DNA of 64,000 nt from Ruminococcus hominis (GCF_014287355.1 NZ_JACOPE010000001.1:3038001-3102000), one strand, 5' to 3'. Counted from the first letter of the stretch, positions 18,001 to 27,351 are shown. Translations and numbers: made by a program. The notes: generated by a model from the letters alone, not told the origin.

Positions 18001-18565
18001 TCTGGTTTACAATTCCCTGCTCCGGAATCCCATGGTCCTGTAATTCCAAAAAGAAGTTATCCTTGCCAAATATCTCCTGATACTCTAATGCCGCTTTTTT
18101 TGCATTGTCATATAGTCCTTTTGAAATATAACGCGGAACTTCCCCTGCCAGACATGCACTCAATGCAATGATACCTTCATGATATTCTCTCAACAACGAT
18201 TTATCTACTCGAGGTTTATAATAATACCCATCCACGAATCCTTTTGAAACAATCTTCATCAAATTTGAATATCCTGTATTATTCTCTGCCAAAAGTACAA
18301 GATGATAATACCTGTCCTCACCACCTGTAATCTCCCGGTCGAAACGGGAATTGGGTGCAACATAAACCTCACAGCCAAGAATCGGCTTGATTCCGTTCTT
18401 TTTTGCTTCCCGATAAAAATCAATCACACCATACATAACTCCATGATCTGTGATTGCGGCACTGTTCATCCCAAGTTCTTTGACCCGGGCTACATATTCT
18501 TTTATTTTATTAGAACCATCCAGCAGACTATACTCCGTATGGACATGTAAATGTGAAAAATTCAT
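15092..18565 (-). CDS. dnaE: DNA polymerase III alpha subunit, DnaE type
   Basis: Replicative C-family polymerase, 1157 residues. Order: PHP domain (LHVHTEYSLLDGS from residue 5, with EVYVAP), palm with GPGRGSAAGS and the catalytic PDIDVDF near residues 390-400, thumb and fingers (YRPGPMDFIPQYI, RRAMSKKKGD, NKSHAAAYAVVSYQTA), a helix-hairpin-helix region (KAGALDCLGGTR), and a C-terminal OB fold (EIIGGFITEK to VEVVVFPRDY). Without the exonuclease seen in PolC, it is the error-tolerant or primer-extending polymerase of a two-polymerase Firmicute. Confidence 0.96.
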   Translation of the reverse strand: MNFSHLHVHTEYSLLDGSNKIKEYVARVKELGMNSAAITDHGVMYGVIDFYREAKKNGIKPILGCEVYVAPNSRFDREITGGEDRYYHLVLLAENNTGYSNLMKIVSKGFVDGYYYKPRVDKSLLREYHEGIIALSACLAGEVPRYISKGLYDNAKKAALEYQEIFGKDNFFLELQDHGIPEQGIVNQRLLQMSEELGIELVATNDVHYTYAEDEKPHDILLCIQTGKKLQDENRMRYEGGQYYVKSPEEMANLFPYALQALENTQKIADRCDVEIEFGVTKLPKYDVPDGMTSWEYLNKLCYEGLERRYENPPEELRERLKYELDTIQHMGYVDYFLIVWDFINYAKRHDIAVGPGRGSAAGSIVSYCLEITNIDPMRYQLLFERFLNPERVSMPDIDVDFCFERRPEVIDYVMRKYGKDRVVQIVTFGTLAARGVIRDVGRVMDLPYAFVDNIAKMIPQELNITIDKALKMNSELRSTYESDEQVKYLIDMCKRLEGLPRHSSMHAAGVVISQKSVDEYVPLSRASDGTIVTQFTMTTLEELGLLKMDFLGLRTLTVIQNAVNLAKQKNPDFQIDKIDYNDQAVLDYIGTGKTDGIFQLESAGMKGFMKELKPHSLEDIIAGISLYRPGPMDFIPQYIKGKNDASSITYDCPQLEPILAPTYGCIVYQEQVMQIVQALAGYTLGRSDLLRRAMSKKKGDVMQKERQIFVYGDEETGVPGCIKNGIDEKTANKIYDEMIDFAKYAFNKSHAAAYAVVSYQTAFLKYYYPVEYMAALMTSVIENPSKVAAYIYACRQMNIKILPPDINRGYADFSVDEGNIRYGLAAIKSIGKPIIQTIVEERKEYGEFKNLEDFISRMSTREALNKRAIENFIKAGALDCLGGTRKQFMSIYIQIVDHVNQEKKYSMTGQMSLFDLVSEEEKSDFQIQLPKVGEYAKETKLAFEKEVLGVYISGHPLEEYEEQWQKAISATTLDFQLDEESNHSKVHDGAREIIGGFITEKTMKATKTNQMMAFVTLEDLLGTVEVVVFPRDYEKNRNLLEVDRKVFIKGRVSEEDDKPSKLICEKVVPFNQIKRELWIQFPDKADYLKNEQIVYGYLADSEGEDEVIIYCQAERAVKRLPKNRNIQIAPQVLSKLMNHYGEKRVKVVEKTIENKI

Positions 18566-18586
18566 ATTCTACCTCTTTTATGATTC

Positions 18587-18621
18587 AAAAAGGGTGGTTC
18601 CCATATGGAAACTACCCTTTT
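18587..18621 (-). terminator. Terminator between the 78-residue protein gene and dnaE
   Basis: AAAAGGGTGGTTCC pairs imperfectly with GGAAACTACCCTTTT around ATAT; T and A tracts on both sides. Confidence 0.65.
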
Positions 18622-18661
18622 CATCACTTCTCAATATCAACATTCTTAATTCAGAAAAATC

Positions 18662-18898
18662 TTATTCTCCATCAAGCATGAATTTAATCAGTCTATCTGT
18701 ATCTTCTTTTTCGTAAGCAATAATCTCTAACTCTGGAATCTCTCCATTTGAGAAAATGTTTGCCATAGATACATACTGAGAAAGTTTTGATTTCAGGTTC
18801 AGTCTGTCTCCTTCACCTGTTACTAACTCAACCTTTCCAACACAATCGTCTACTACTTTAAAAAATGCATCAACATTTGTAATATTCTGTACTTTCAT
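18662..18898 (-). CDS. Small conserved protein, faintly HPr-like
   Basis: 78 residues, soluble and acidic. The layout (N-terminal short segment, FKVVDDCVGKVELVTGEGDRLNLKSKLSQYV, then an ELEIIAYEKED strand and a final helix) recalls HPr-fold proteins, but no active-site His is in the HPr position. Function unknown. It has its own terminator before dnaE. Confidence 0.6.
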   Translation of the reverse strand: MKVQNITNVDAFFKVVDDCVGKVELVTGEGDRLNLKSKLSQYVSMANIFSNGEIPELEIIAYEKEDTDRLIKFMLDGE

Positions 18899-18987
18899 CT
18901 CTATGTTCTCCTTTCGCTTCTCTACCTTTATGATTCCTTTATGTCTTCTTTTTTATTATAATCAATTTTATTTGGATTGCAATAGTT

Positions 18988-19809
18988 TTAACGCATCCGA
19001 ATTCCATTTTCAAGAATTTCTATCTTCTTTTGTTTTAAAAGACGTCCTACTGCACGCTTAAATGCAGCTTTGCTCATACCAAACTCTTCCTTGATAACTT
19101 CTGGATCTGCCTTATCCGTAAACGGAAGCTTGCCGCCATGATTTTTGATTTCCTGCAAAATCTGCTCTGCATCTTTATCCATCTGCTCCGGAATTTTATC
19201 TCTGACACTTAAATCCAGTTTTCCATCTTCTTTTACCGCTGTAACTCGTGCATCAATCATATCTCCGACACGGAGTCTTCCATTGCATTCTTTCTTTGGA
19301 ATTCTTGCGGAAAACTGATTGTCAACTGCTACAAACATACCAAATTCATCGCTTCTGTCATAAATGATTCCACTTACCTTATCATCTTTTTTATATGGAG
19401 AATCTGTACGCAGCTGATGATATACTTTCATTGTTGCACACAAACGATCACTCTTATCAATATACAATGTTACAAGACAATGATCGCCTTTTTCTACCTT
19501 TGCAGTCTGCTGCTTAAATGGAAGAAAAAGATCTTTTTCCAATCCCCAGTTCAAAAAGGCACCCATACGGCTTGTATCTGCAACCTCTAAAACTGCAAGC
19601 TGACCAATCGTAAGTTTTGGTTCGTTTGTTGTTGCAATCAGACGATCTGAAGAATCCTTATATAAGAATACTTCAATCGGATCCCCCACTTCAATTCCAG
19701 AAGGAACCTGTTTTTTCGGAAGTAATACTCGTTCCTCATCACTTCCAAGATATACTCCAAAGTCCACTATCTTCACAACAGTTAGAACCTGCTTTTCTCC
19801 TAATTTCAT
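18988..19809 (-). CDS. cvfB: CvfB-like RNA-binding protein with S1 domains
   Basis: 273 residues. Three S1-type barrels are visible (starting near residues 1, 65 and 145: VVKIVDFGVYLG, VADTSRMGAFLNWG, YDRSDEFGMFVA), followed by a C-terminal winged helix (MSKAAFKRAVGRLLKQKKI). This domain order is that of CvfB/YitL, an RNA-binding regulator of virulence genes in Staphylococcus. Only 12 bp separate it from the SseB-like gene upstream, so they form an operon. Confidence 0.88.
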   Translation of the reverse strand: MKLGEKQVLTVVKIVDFGVYLGSDEERVLLPKKQVPSGIEVGDPIEVFLYKDSSDRLIATTNEPKLTIGQLAVLEVADTSRMGAFLNWGLEKDLFLPFKQQTAKVEKGDHCLVTLYIDKSDRLCATMKVYHQLRTDSPYKKDDKVSGIIYDRSDEFGMFVAVDNQFSARIPKKECNGRLRVGDMIDARVTAVKEDGKLDLSVRDKIPEQMDKDAEQILQEIKNHGGKLPFTDKADPEVIKEEFGMSKAAFKRAVGRLLKQKKIEILENGIRMR

Positions 19810-19821
19810 ATTTATCTCCTA

Positions 19822-20574
19822 TTATTTCTCTTCGTTTTTTCTATTAACCTGCAGCTGCAGATTAATACTGTAAGGATTTACTACAACACCTGTTGTCTCT
19901 TTTGCCAGAATCTTTGAAAGATCTTTTGCTTCGATAACAGCTGTCTTAAATTTCACATCTTTCTGCGAATTTTGGAACTTCAAATATTCCTGGATATCTG
20001 TAAATAATGGCTGTAATACCTTTCCATCCTTCTGTCTTAAAATTGCAACACCTTGCTCTTCCTGATATGCAACAATATATGTACCTTTTACATAATGTGC
20101 CAACATTTCTTCCTGTATCTCTTTAAGCTCCTCTGTCATTTGAAGATCTTCTGTCTTACGAAGCTGTTGCATAAAATATAATGCTGTAAGCTGAAGTTCC
20201 GGATTCTCTACAATCGGTCTTCCCTGAGCATCTTCGCTGCCATTCTTTCTTGTGATCAAAGAGGACAACTGAATAATCATCTCCTGCTCTGTCCCTTTTT
20301 CTACTACAATTGCATTAATTCCCATCGGCAACAGACTGGAATAAAAGGAAAGCAAAAATTTATGATCTAATTTAATAATATGAAGAGGATTTTTCTGCTC
20401 CATCAATTTTTTACATTCTTCCTTTGCATGTTCCTCATCAAAGAAAACTAAAATTTCATCATCAAATGTTTCCTCATCACATAGTACAAATGGCATCTTT
20501 GTACATTCTGACATCGGCACATAAATTGCTTCTGAATTTCTTAATTTTCCTAACACTTCTTTTTCGTTGTCCAT
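19822..20574 (-). CDS. SseB-like N-terminal domain protein
   Basis: 250 soluble residues. An N-terminal region resembling SseB (EAIYVPMSE, CDEETFDDEILVFFDEEHA) is followed by a helical middle and a C-terminal beta-rich part. Function in Firmicutes unknown. It lies between an FAD-dependent oxidoreductase gene (21 bp upstream) and cvfB (12 bp downstream), probably one transcript. Confidence 0.65.
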   Translation of the reverse strand: MDNEKEVLGKLRNSEAIYVPMSECTKMPFVLCDEETFDDEILVFFDEEHAKEECKKLMEQKNPLHIIKLDHKFLLSFYSSLLPMGINAIVVEKGTEQEMIIQLSSLITRKNGSEDAQGRPIVENPELQLTALYFMQQLRKTEDLQMTEELKEIQEEMLAHYVKGTYIVAYQEEQGVAILRQKDGKVLQPLFTDIQEYLKFQNSQKDVKFKTAVIEAKDLSKILAKETTGVVVNPYSINLQLQVNRKNEEK

Positions 20575-20595
20575 CTTCGTTATTTCCTTCCCGTC

Positions 20596-21966
20596 TTACA
20601 TATTTTCAGTTATATGTCTTGCTACATAAACACCACTTGCAGATGCATGAGAAAGAGAGTGTGTTACTCCACTTCCGTCTCCGATTACATATAAGCCTTT
20701 ATACAATGTTTCAAGATTCTCATCGATCTCTACTTCCATGTTATAGAATTTTACTTCTACGCCATAGAGCAGTGTATCATCATTTGCTGTTCCCGGTGCG
20801 ATTTTATCCAACGCATAGATCATCTCAATAATTCCATCTAAAATTCGTTTTGGAAGTACAAGACTCAAATCTCCCGGTGTCGCAGCCAATGTCGGACGAA
20901 CAAGTCCTTCTTCGATACGTTTCTCATTGCTTCGTCTTCCACGGATCAAATCACCAAACCGCTGTACAATAACTCCTCCGCCAAGCATATTAGATAAACG
21001 TGCGATACTTTCACCATATCCATTACTGTCCTTGAATGGCTCTGAAAAATGCTTTGATACAAGAAGTGCAAAGTTTGTATTCTCTGTCTGTTTATCTTTG
21101 TCTTCGTAACTGTGTCCGTTTACTGTCACGATACCCTTTGTATTTTCATTTACAACAATTCCATTCGGATTCATACAGAATGTACGCACATTATCTTCGA
21201 ACTTCTCTGTACGATATACAATCTTACTTTCATATAATTCATCTGTCAGATGTGAGAAAATCTGTGACGGAATTTCCACACGCACTCCAAGGTCTACTCT
21301 GTTAGACATTGTCGGAATCTTCATATCTTCACATACTTTTGACATCCACTTACTTCCGCTTCGTCCTACAGATACGATACATTTCTCACAATCATCAAAA
21401 TCATCCCCACAGAATACTCGATATCCACCTTCGATTGCTTCCAGATGATCTACCGGATACTCAAAACGGAATTCCACTTTATCTTTCAATTCTGCATAAA
21501 TATTTTCCAATACAACGTAGTTGATATCTGTTCCAAGATGTCTTACTGATGCATCTAACAGCTGAAGCTTATTCTGCATACATAATTTTTTGAATTTTGT
21601 TCCGGCTGTAGAGTACATTTTAGTTCCCTCTCCACCATACTCCACATTGATATCATCTACATACTTCATCAAATCAATGGCTGTATCTCTTCCGATATGC
21701 TCGTACAATGTTCCACCAAATGCATTTGTAATATTGTATTTTCCATCTGAAAATGCTCCGGCCCCACCGAATCCACTCATAATCGCACACGTTTTACATT
21801 TGATACAGCTCTTTACTTTTTTACCATCGATCGGACAACGACGTTTCTCCAATGGATTCCCCAACTCAAAGACTGCTATTTTTAATTCTGGCTTTCTTTT
21901 TACTAATTCATATGCTGAAAAAATACCTCCCGGTCCGGCTCCTATAATAATTACATCATATTTCAT
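20596..21966 (-). CDS. FAD-dependent dehydrogenase (COG2509 type)
   Basis: 456 residues. A dinucleotide-binding motif GAGPGGIFSAYEL at residues 8-20, then a cysteine cluster CPIDGKKVKSCIKCKTCAIMSG near residues 43-65, and a second FAD motif near the C-terminus (LYVIGDGSGVTHSLSHAS). The cysteine spacing is characteristic of this uncharacterised dehydrogenase group. Substrate unknown. Confidence 0.85.
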   Translation of the reverse strand: MKYDVIIIGAGPGGIFSAYELVKRKPELKIAVFELGNPLEKRRCPIDGKKVKSCIKCKTCAIMSGFGGAGAFSDGKYNITNAFGGTLYEHIGRDTAIDLMKYVDDINVEYGGEGTKMYSTAGTKFKKLCMQNKLQLLDASVRHLGTDINYVVLENIYAELKDKVEFRFEYPVDHLEAIEGGYRVFCGDDFDDCEKCIVSVGRSGSKWMSKVCEDMKIPTMSNRVDLGVRVEIPSQIFSHLTDELYESKIVYRTEKFEDNVRTFCMNPNGIVVNENTKGIVTVNGHSYEDKDKQTENTNFALLVSKHFSEPFKDSNGYGESIARLSNMLGGGVIVQRFGDLIRGRRSNEKRIEEGLVRPTLAATPGDLSLVLPKRILDGIIEMIYALDKIAPGTANDDTLLYGVEVKFYNMEVEIDENLETLYKGLYVIGDGSGVTHSLSHASASGVYVARHITENM

Positions 21967-22031
21967 ACTTTTCCTCCTGATTTGTTAACTTCATCTCTTA
22001 CTATACACTATTTTTTTGAAAATATATATAC

Positions 22032-22733
22032 CTATTTCACTTCAACAGTCGCATAAGATACCCCATTTTCATCGCATAACTCAATTACTGTACGATCCGT
22101 TTCTTTTGCATACTTTGGGTAAATAACATCACCTAAAACTGCTGACTTCTTATAACCTACACGAACCTGATGTATGACCTGATCTTTGGGAAGCAATTCC
22201 ATTGCGAATTGTACATACTGACAATTATTTACATGTTCATTCGTATCAATATGATATTTTCTTACCGGAAAAGCTTCTCTGTCCTCATATTCTGCTGCCG
22301 GTCTGATTTTTCTGCCTTCATAATCCATATCCAGTTTCGGTTCTGTTCCATACGCTTCGATTTCTTCTTTGTCCGGCAAAATCGGGCGTCCTTTCTCCAT
22401 ATCCATATAAACCCAGAGTGAATTGGCACATGAAAGTCTGTTGTTCTCTTTATCCAGCATCACAAAATTACGTTCTCCAAACAAGCCCTTAAAATCACTG
22501 GCAAATGTTCCCACTGTGATTTCTTCTCCTAACTCTGGATATCGTTCTACAACAACCTGCCAGTAAGAAAGAATCCATGCTTTTTTCTTCTCTTTTGCAG
22601 CCTTCACTCCAAAGCCTAAAGACTCTGATTGAAATGTACTGCAATCCTGAAAATAATTGATTAACGCCGGTAATGTCATTGTTCCTCGATGATCGATTTC
22701 ACTGTATCTTACTTTACTATCGAATGTATACAT
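22032..22733 (-). CDS. Acyl-ACP thioesterase
   Basis: 233 residues with two hotdog folds. It hydrolyses acyl-ACP to free fatty acid, ending or diverting fatty-acid synthesis. The FatA-like signature is clear: YSEIDHRGTMTLPALINYFQDC near the N-terminus, WILSYWQVVVERYP, and in the second half HIDTNEHVNNCQYVQFA with the Asn/His catalytic residues. Single gene. Confidence 0.9.
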   Translation of the reverse strand: MYTFDSKVRYSEIDHRGTMTLPALINYFQDCSTFQSESLGFGVKAAKEKKKAWILSYWQVVVERYPELGEEITVGTFASDFKGLFGERNFVMLDKENNRLSCANSLWVYMDMEKGRPILPDKEEIEAYGTEPKLDMDYEGRKIRPAAEYEDREAFPVRKYHIDTNEHVNNCQYVQFAMELLPKDQVIHQVRVGYKKSAVLGDVIYPKYAKETDRTVIELCDENGVSYATVEVK

Positions 22734-22783
22734 CTGTATTTCCTTTCTAAAATGTCTGTCGTAATTATTATATTTTATCTTTT

Positions 22784-23503
22784 TTATTTATTCAAGCTTG
22801 GCAACAGCTTCCATCTGATATGAAATTCTGTTGTTGACGTAATCTGTTCATATTCTTCTTCCGTCAAAACAGACTTTAACTTTTGCTTTCCCTCCTCCGG
22901 AACAACAGCATTTGTTGTATTCAAAAAACAAAGTCCCGGGTATAAAACACACCACCAGTTATGCCCCTTTGCCTCTCCTATCTCAATTCTCAAAGCTTCA
23001 TAGTTTCCGGCTGGAAATCTTACATCACCATATGTCTTTTCTGGAAAATAACAGGTTGTAACTGCTGCACTTATTGGATAATCATACCCGTTTTTAAGCA
23101 CAACCTGCTGTGCACAGTCTCTCAGTTTATCCGTATTTCTTCTCATCCAGTCTGCTGTCTCAGTCACATTCATCCCTTCTGGGATTTCCTCTTCCAGCAA
23201 TTCAATAACCTTTTCTTTCACCTGCATTTTCAATGCCTGGTCTTCTTCGCTATCGCTGTTTGCCAGCACATGAAAGCGCAATACCTCTTGTGCAAGATGT
23301 TGCTGCATGCGCGCCTCTGATATCATCATACTTTGCCATCCGACAACAATTATGACCAGTACCACCAGCAAAGCTGCGCACAACAACAGACCAATCCTTG
23401 TCCACCTGAGTTCCCGCCTCGCAAATTTATTTTCACATTGTAATTCATCTTCGTATCGATAAGCAGATGTCCTTATCAGTTTTTGCTTCTTCCCGGATAA
23501 CAT
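22784..23503 (-). CDS. spoIIR: Stage II sporulation protein R
   Basis: Forespore-made secreted signal that triggers SpoIIGA processing of pro-sigma-E in the mother cell. 239 residues: basic N-terminus, one membrane or signal segment (about 37-60), then the SpoIIR core VLRFHVLANSDSEEDQALK, AVTTCYFPEKTYGD and WWCVLYPGLCF. The match over the whole core is strong. Confidence 0.93.
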   Translation of the reverse strand: MLSGKKQKLIRTSAYRYEDELQCENKFARRELRWTRIGLLLCAALLVVLVIIVVGWQSMMISEARMQQHLAQEVLRFHVLANSDSEEDQALKMQVKEKVIELLEEEIPEGMNVTETADWMRRNTDKLRDCAQQVVLKNGYDYPISAAVTTCYFPEKTYGDVRFPAGNYEALRIEIGEAKGHNWWCVLYPGLCFLNTTNAVVPEEGKQKLKSVLTEEEYEQITSTTEFHIRWKLLPSLNK

Positions 23504-23626
23504 ATTTAACTCCCTCCATCTTTTCTGATGCAGGGAGTATTGCCATTTCTGATTCTACTTATTCGAAATCAAATTTATCCGCCATCCAGCTTCTTGTTAT
23601 TGTTCTATCTACCCATAAAAAACAGC

Positions 23627-24304
23627 TTACTCAATATGTTTCAATGTATCACTTACAGTTTGTACCTGGTTATCAATATGTGTGCAAGTTACTTTTGTTG
23701 CCCGCTCCTTCTCACCCTTTTCAATTGACTCGACAATATCATTATGTTCCTGTATGATCTGTGGATGCCGCTCTTTTAATTTCAGATATTCCACACGATA
23801 TCGATACATCTGTTCTCTAAAATTATTCAACAAGGAAATCAATTTTTGATTGTCCGTTGCAAGATAAATTAAATCATGAAATGCTACATCAGCTTCTGCA
23901 ACTGCTGTGATATCGCTTGCACTTCCAAGCAGTGCTTCGAATTCTTTTGCCGCCTGCTTTAACTCCTGCATTCCTTCTTTTGTCATTCTGTCACATGCAA
24001 GCTGCACTGCAAGTTCCTCGAGTGCTCTTCGCACTTCAAGAACATCTCTCAAACTCTTTTCTGTAATCTGGGCAACCTCCGCACCTTTTCTTGGAATCAT
24101 CAAAACAAGACCTTCCAACTCCAACTTGCGGATTGCCTCTCTTATCGGAGTTCTGCTGACACCTAATTTATTTGCCAGTTGAATCTCCATCAGTCTCTCC
24201 CCCGGTTTCAATTCTCCTCTCAAAATTGCCTGTCGTAATGTATTGAACACAACATCACGGAGTGGCAGATATTCATTCATATTCACTTCAAAGTTCATCT
24301 CCAT
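23627..24304 (-). CDS. GntR-family regulator (FCD/FadR type)
   Basis: 225 residues. N-terminal winged helix-turn-helix (PLRDVVFNTLRQAILRGELK, LGVSRTPIREAIRKLELEGL) and a helical C-terminal FCD ligand domain (EVRRALEELAVQLACDRM; VAFHDLIYLATDN with metal-binding Asp/His). Ligand and targets unknown. It starts 3 bp after ispE stops, so it is probably co-transcribed with it. Confidence 0.9.
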   Translation of the reverse strand: MEMNFEVNMNEYLPLRDVVFNTLRQAILRGELKPGERLMEIQLANKLGVSRTPIREAIRKLELEGLVLMIPRKGAEVAQITEKSLRDVLEVRRALEELAVQLACDRMTKEGMQELKQAAKEFEALLGSASDITAVAEADVAFHDLIYLATDNQKLISLLNNFREQMYRYRVEYLKLKERHPQIIQEHNDIVESIEKGEKERATKVTCTHIDNQVQTVSDTLKHIE

Positions 24305-24307
24305 CTG

Positions 24308-25183
24308 TCAGTTCCTCCCTGCACCATGTACATTTGTTACGTAAACTTGTTTTGCCAGTGCCCTTCTCCTAATTCTGTCCTGTGCTTTTCTTGCTGCTGC
24401 CTTTGTCTCAAATAACCCAAACACCGTAGGTCCGCTTCCACTCATCATCGCATTTAATGCACCCGCATTTTTCATCTCCTGTTTTATCTCCTCGATGACC
24501 GGATGCATTGGAATCGTTACATCTTCGAGAACATTTCCCATACATGAAGCGATTGTTTTAAGATCTCGTTTCTCTAATCCTTCAATTAGCCCATCAATAT
24601 CCGGATGCTCTACAAGTTCTTTTGAATCCAACGCTTCATAGACAACTTTCGTAGACACACTGATTGGTGGTTTTGCGATCAACACAAAACATTTCGGCAT
24701 AGGAGTGAGTGTGGTCAATTCTTCTCCAATACCCTCTGCCAAAACTGTCCCTCGCATAATACAGTACGGAACATCTGCACCAAGCTTTACTCCTCGCTCC
24801 ATCAGTTCTGTCTGTGTCAGCTTCAGATCAAACATCTTATTCATACCATACAGAACTGCCGCTGCATTCGAACTTCCTCCTGCCATCCCGGCTGCAACCG
24901 GAATGTGTTTGTTCAATGTAATATGAACACCTTCCTCAATATGGAATTCTTCTATTAACATCTCTGCCGCTTTGTATGCAATATTCTCTTTTCCTGTTGG
25001 TAGAAAATACAAATTTGTCTTTATTTCAATCCCCGGATTTTTCGTTCGCTTAATCTTTACTTCATCATACAGATAAATGGACTGCATAATCATCCGCACG
25101 TCATGATATCCATTCTCTCTTCTTCCAAGAACGTCCAATCCTAGATTGATTTTTGCCAGTGACTTTAGCTCAATCTGCTTCAT
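24308..25183 (-). CDS. ispE: 4-diphosphocytidyl-2-C-methyl-D-erythritol kinase
   Basis: GHMP kinase of the MEP isoprenoid pathway. Start set at the ATG at 25183 (MKQIELKS) with GGAGGA upstream; the ATG at 25198 overlaps that ribosome site. Motifs: AKINLGLDVLGRRENGYHDV at the N-terminus, the ATP loop PVAAGMAGGSSNAAA near residues 95-109, and MMSGSGPTVFGLF near the C-terminus. Length of 291 is normal. Confidence 0.94.
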   Translation of the reverse strand: MKQIELKSLAKINLGLDVLGRRENGYHDVRMIMQSIYLYDEVKIKRTKNPGIEIKTNLYFLPTGKENIAYKAAEMLIEEFHIEEGVHITLNKHIPVAAGMAGGSSNAAAVLYGMNKMFDLKLTQTELMERGVKLGADVPYCIMRGTVLAEGIGEELTTLTPMPKCFVLIAKPPISVSTKVVYEALDSKELVEHPDIDGLIEGLEKRDLKTIASCMGNVLEDVTIPMHPVIEEIKQEMKNAGALNAMMSGSGPTVFGLFETKAAARKAQDRIRRRALAKQVYVTNVHGAGRN

Positions 25184-25228
25184 CGGTGTGTCCTCCATGT
25201 TCTCGTTTGTATCTTGTATACAATATAG

Positions 25229-26788
25229 TTATAGTATACTCAAATTTTCCTTGAAAATCAAGATTTTATCCCCTTCTTTTATTGTAGTTTGTTCTAAATT
25301 ATTGACTTCCATAATTCCCTCTTCCGTCGTCATAAATTTCTTCGCTAAATCCCATAATTTATCCTCTTTTTTCACTACATACCCTACAATTCCCGGTCGC
25401 TTTTCTATTTCTTCTACCGACAATGGGGCAAATGCTACTGATGTGATTACCTGTGCAGTCACCGATTTTCGTATAAATGTATCGAATGATAAGACTGCCT
25501 TGATTTCTACTTCCTCATTTCCGGCAAGATTTACAGATAGCTGTTCCACATGCTCTGCTATATTATATTTCACATTCTCCGGCATATTATTGCACTCCAG
25601 AAGCCAGGTAAATGGTATCATTCCCTGCCAGTTTCCAAAAGGCTGTTCATCATTCGCCCGCAAATACAAAAAGGATAAATGCAGAATTCCATCAAGCTGA
25701 AGTCCTTGTTTGGACGGTTCCACATGTTCTAACTGAATTTCACCATCACTATGACATATCTGCAAAACGTCTTCCTTCAATTCCGGAAGATTTAAATGTT
25801 CTGATATTTTGCATTTTGAATGATTTTGAATCATCAATTCCTCATAATCTGCTTCTCTCACCTCAAATTCACATTTTTTCTGAAGCGAATACATATCCGC
25901 CAGCACATCTATACTTTCTTCTTTGTAAATGTTCATCCGCAAATGTATCGTTCCTTCAATTCCAATCACACGCATTTCTCCATCTTCGTCAAGCCGAACA
26001 TCTGCAAGTGTATCTTCCAATGCGTAGCTTATATAGTCATACATTCCCTCTTCAATCCCGCTGCACTCTAATTTCCCTTCAAACAGAACTGTCTGTTCCA
26101 GCCAATCCATCTTCTGTTCTTCTGACAAGTAAATTATAAAAACCAGAAATTCGCCTTGTAACCGAAGTTCATCCTGCATTAAACGTATTTCCAGCTTACG
26201 CAGGCTGATATCACTAAGTAATAATTGACCTATACTTTCTTTTGTTCCCGGAAGTGTGATTTCCTCTTTAACACGATATGTATCGTTTTTATTCATCTGG
26301 ATTTCAAGCAGGTTGATTCTGTTCACTTTCTTATAGACCGGCACATCACTTTCCATATCTATTGTTGTTTCTTCCTCCTGCATTTGTTCTCTTCCGATTT
26401 CAAGTTCAATCATTGCATGCAAACCGATTTTACGTGAATGAATCAAAGTTGTCTGAAACTCCGTTCTCACATGTTTGATAAAAAACTCATCCTTTCCCAT
26501 ATCTGTAACATAAACCATCTCCTCAAACGGAATTTTTCCTTCTAGTGAAGCCAGTCTGTTTTCTTCTGAATCCACAATATATAAAATTTGAAAGCAAAGC
26601 TTTCCTGATACTCTCAGATAATTTTCTACTAAATTTATATCTTCGATTTTTACTGTTTCTTTACTTCTTACAATCTGCTTTACATCATCTTTTGTATCCG
26701 GAACATTATAATCCTCATCCATTTGAAATTGATCTGTTATAGATGGTTTTTCCTGCATATAACGCACTTGTTTTTGTACTAATTCCAT
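25229..26788 (-). CDS. SPOCS (DUF3794) protein with C-terminal LysM
   Basis: 519 residues: repeated SPOCS/DUF3794 modules (PDTKDDVKQIVRSKETVKIED in the first 50 residues, a second near 175-210, a third near 320-350) followed by a LysM domain at the end (YVVKKEDKLWDLAKKFMTT). This architecture is typical of spore-coat or cortex-associated proteins of Clostridia that bind peptidoglycan through LysM. No signal peptide, as usual for proteins made in the mother cell. Confidence 0.85.
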   Translation of the reverse strand: MELVQKQVRYMQEKPSITDQFQMDEDYNVPDTKDDVKQIVRSKETVKIEDINLVENYLRVSGKLCFQILYIVDSEENRLASLEGKIPFEEMVYVTDMGKDEFFIKHVRTEFQTTLIHSRKIGLHAMIELEIGREQMQEEETTIDMESDVPVYKKVNRINLLEIQMNKNDTYRVKEEITLPGTKESIGQLLLSDISLRKLEIRLMQDELRLQGEFLVFIIYLSEEQKMDWLEQTVLFEGKLECSGIEEGMYDYISYALEDTLADVRLDEDGEMRVIGIEGTIHLRMNIYKEESIDVLADMYSLQKKCEFEVREADYEELMIQNHSKCKISEHLNLPELKEDVLQICHSDGEIQLEHVEPSKQGLQLDGILHLSFLYLRANDEQPFGNWQGMIPFTWLLECNNMPENVKYNIAEHVEQLSVNLAGNEEVEIKAVLSFDTFIRKSVTAQVITSVAFAPLSVEEIEKRPGIVGYVVKKEDKLWDLAKKFMTTEEGIMEVNNLEQTTIKEGDKILIFKENLSIL

Positions 26789-26828
26789 AAGCCCCTCCTT
26801 GCATGTAAACGCTATTTCCGACTTTGCG

Positions 26829-27275
26829 TCAATTATGAAACTGAACCGGTTTCCCGATTTCTTTCGTTTTAACTGCTATATATGGATATGTTACAATTTC
26901 TTTTGTTTTTTCATCTCTGGGCGGTCCATCTAATTCTGTATGGATATAAATCGCTTCTGCAGTTTCATAAAATTCCGTCACTTTTACACTATACCCGCTC
27001 TGTGGTTTTTCTCCATATCCTTCCACAATATACAATTCTCCTTGATCCGAATATGTCAAATGAAATGCCTTTTCTTTATTTTTTGATATTTTTTCTTTCA
27101 GTTCATTCGGCAGCTCTGCTTTTTCAAGAACAGTAAACTTTAGATCCCGTATTTTTTCTGTTACCTCTACCTTGGTTATACATCCGACAGCTGTTATTAC
27201 CACGCTCAAAATCACGACGACGCCTGTACTCAAGCGTTTTATTTTTTTCAAAACCATGTCCAACATGCACTTCAC
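26829..27275 (-). CDS. PrcB C-terminal domain lipoprotein-like protein
   Basis: 148 residues. N-terminal hydrophobic segment with a lipobox-like ITAVGC (Cys about 32), then a PrcB_C-type domain: KAFHLTYSDQGELYIVEGYGEKPQSGYSV is the family's characteristic stretch. Probably an extracytoplasmic protein of unknown role. The ORF begins at a GTG with a weak ribosome site; ATGs 9 and 18 bp downstream are alternatives. Confidence 0.7.
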   Translation of the reverse strand: MKCMLDMVLKKIKRLSTGVVVILSVVITAVGCITKVEVTEKIRDLKFTVLEKAELPNELKEKISKNKEKAFHLTYSDQGELYIVEGYGEKPQSGYSVKVTEFYETAEAIYIHTELDGPPRDEKTKEIVTYPYIAVKTKEIGKPVQFHN

Positions 27276-27322
27276 ATATCCATTTCTCTAGTATCTTATT
27301 ACTTGAAATGTTGATTTATGCG

Positions 27323-27351
27323 TTGTGTTTTTAACACAAGTTTAGTATACT
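27323..27351 (+). promoter_or_regulatory. Predicted promoter of the plsC operon with overlapping inverted repeat
   Basis: TTGTGT (27323-27328), 17 bp, TATACT (27346-27351). The -35 is part of TTGTGTT-TTT-AACACAA, a possible operator. Confidence 0.5.
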